42,972 bases of DNA from CAZFCK01 sp964517355 (GTDB taxonomy: Bacteria > Desulfobacterota > Desulfovibrionia > Desulfovibrionales > Desulfovibrionaceae): the NCBI GenBank assembly GCA_964517355.1, contig CAZFCK010000011.1, positions 1 to 42,972 on the forward strand, in the 5' to 3' direction. The translations under genes and the position numbers were made by a program. The notes beneath the pieces are model-generated. The model worked only from the letters and a program-made list of their open reading frames with translations, ran no database searches and was not told where the DNA came from. This document shows positions 42,352 to 42,972 of this stretch, piece after piece; within the stretch, counting starts at the first letter, position 1, and each line of letters starts with the position of its first letter.

Positions 42352-42380
42352 ATTTTAGCCGACCAGCATGCAGTGATCAA
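42352..42380 (-). promoter_or_regulatory. Sigma-70-type promoter of pstS
   Basis: On the minus strand TTGATC (42375-42380), 17 bp and TAAAAT (42352-42357) lie about 50 bp before the pstS start. I did not find a clear Pho box repeat beside it. Confidence 0.65.
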
Positions 42381-42491
42381 ATTGAATAAACCTATTTTTT
42401 AATCATTGAATGATAGGCGATGTCTATCCACATGACGTACCATCCCAGGCGTGCCTCTGAGCTGCCGAGACCAATTGTAGCCTTGGGTAAC

Positions 42492-42598
42492 TTAGCGCAT
42501 TTTCGCCTTGAAACAAGGCTCTTCCCTGAAACAATTTTCAATTGTTCCAGGTAAATGCATAAGAGCATCTAGCGCTTTTCAAGCGTTAAATGCTCTAG
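42492..42598 (+). repeat. Family B repeat, full copy
   Basis: 107 bp from TTAGCGCATTTTCGCC to ATGCTCTAG, containing the GCCTTG-AAA-CAAGGC hairpin, the CAATT/AATTG hairpin and the CTCT/AGAG-bounded hairpin. It differs from the other copies by a few substitutions (AAGCGTTAAATGC, CCAGGTAAATG). Confidence 0.88.
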
Positions 42599-42919
42599 TT
42601 CGCCAGTTGAAACATGGCTGGTATGTCAAGGATGGAGGCTGTGTCTTTTCGACCAGTTTTTTCGCTGCAGCATACCGATTCGTTAACATTCCAACACGCC
42701 CTGGCGGCTACATTCTCAGAAAGTGGGGGTAAGAATAAACCACCGAGATTTTACTCTAAGACTTAAAAAGCTCATTATTCCAAGAGTTATGTTTTTGGAG
42801 AATAGCATTGGCTTTCATCTGAAGGCCATCTACTTTCCCTAAAAGTGTGGGGGAAAACACGGGCAGGGGAGGGAAAGCATGGCGGGACAAGAGCGATTCA
42901 AGACCAGCTACGCGGGCGT
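42599..42919. other. Unassigned region between two family B copies
   Basis: 321 bp. A plus-strand frame (ending 42732) reads LKHGWYVKDGGCVFSTSFFAAAYRFVN but matches nothing I know. No RNA or promoter is evident. It is flanked by same-orientation family B elements. Confidence 0.35.
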
Positions 42920-42972
42920 TTAGCGCATTTTCGCCTTGAAACAAGGCTCTCCCCTGAAACAATTTCCAATTG
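42920..42972 (+). repeat. Family B repeat, left half, cut by the window end
   Basis: 53 bp from TTAGCGCATTTTCGCC to AATTTCCAATTG, the first half of a family B element. Joined to bases 1-54 it makes exactly 107 bp, a complete copy with no missing or duplicated base. Confidence 0.85.

Noticed and set aside
42599..42732. Possible transposase fragment after the family B copy
   Set aside because: The short frame has no recognisable transposase motif.

Overview
The window looks like a contig from an anaerobic, moderately GC-rich Gram-negative bacterium. The best guess is Desulfovibrionaceae-like (Desulfobacterota). This is inferred from gene content: sigma-54 circuits, a tripartite tricarboxylate transporter, thioredoxin modules, an outer-membrane exopolysaccharide system, and no oxygen-dependent enzymes. 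No ribosomal RNA or taxonomic marker protein is present, so the placement is tentative.

Layout. (1) 0.2-9.9 kb, minus strand: a synthase-dependent exopolysaccharide locus with a UDP-glucose dehydrogenase, a membrane GT2 synthase without PilZ, an 1183-residue TPR scaffold, an outer-membrane barrel and a GH8 lipoprotein. (2) 10.4-10.6 kb: an initiator tRNA-Met with its own promoter and terminator. (3) 10.8-15.8 kb, minus: an arsenic-type operon (ArsR, ArsP-like permease) running into six redox or sulfur proteins (Thioredoxin_3, DGC, exported thioredoxin, CcdA, rhodanese, MauE/DoxX), preceded by a thioredoxin-type arsenate reductase. (4) 16.4-29.3 kb: a divergent locus with two facing sigma-54 promoters. 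TctC, TctB and TctA run left. A sulfatase-fold hydrolase with Thr at the formylglycine position, a CPHC thioredoxin, a thioredoxin-like protein without its cysteines, a trigger factor without the ribosome-docking signature and a divergent thioredoxin reductase run right. A low-GC sigma-54 activator with a long helical N-terminus lies at the far end. (5) 29.8-37.5 kb, minus: a type I restriction-modification operon (HsdM, RhuM-family protein, HsdS, HsdR) with coupled genes. (6) 37.7-38.4 kb: IS630 debris and a PAS gene truncated by a repeat. (7) 38.9-42.3 kb, minus: pstSCAB phosphate importer without phoU.

Two dispersed repeat families punctuate the gene blocks. Family B is a 107-bp element made of three hairpins with CTAG-like ends (probably an IS630-type MITE). 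Family A is about 170 bp with terminator-like hairpins. Both window ends lie inside family B, and the end and start together make one complete copy.

The most novel part is block 4. Its promoters, hydrolase, chaperone paralog and atypical redox proteins look like one regulated module for importing and processing an unidentified anionic substrate.
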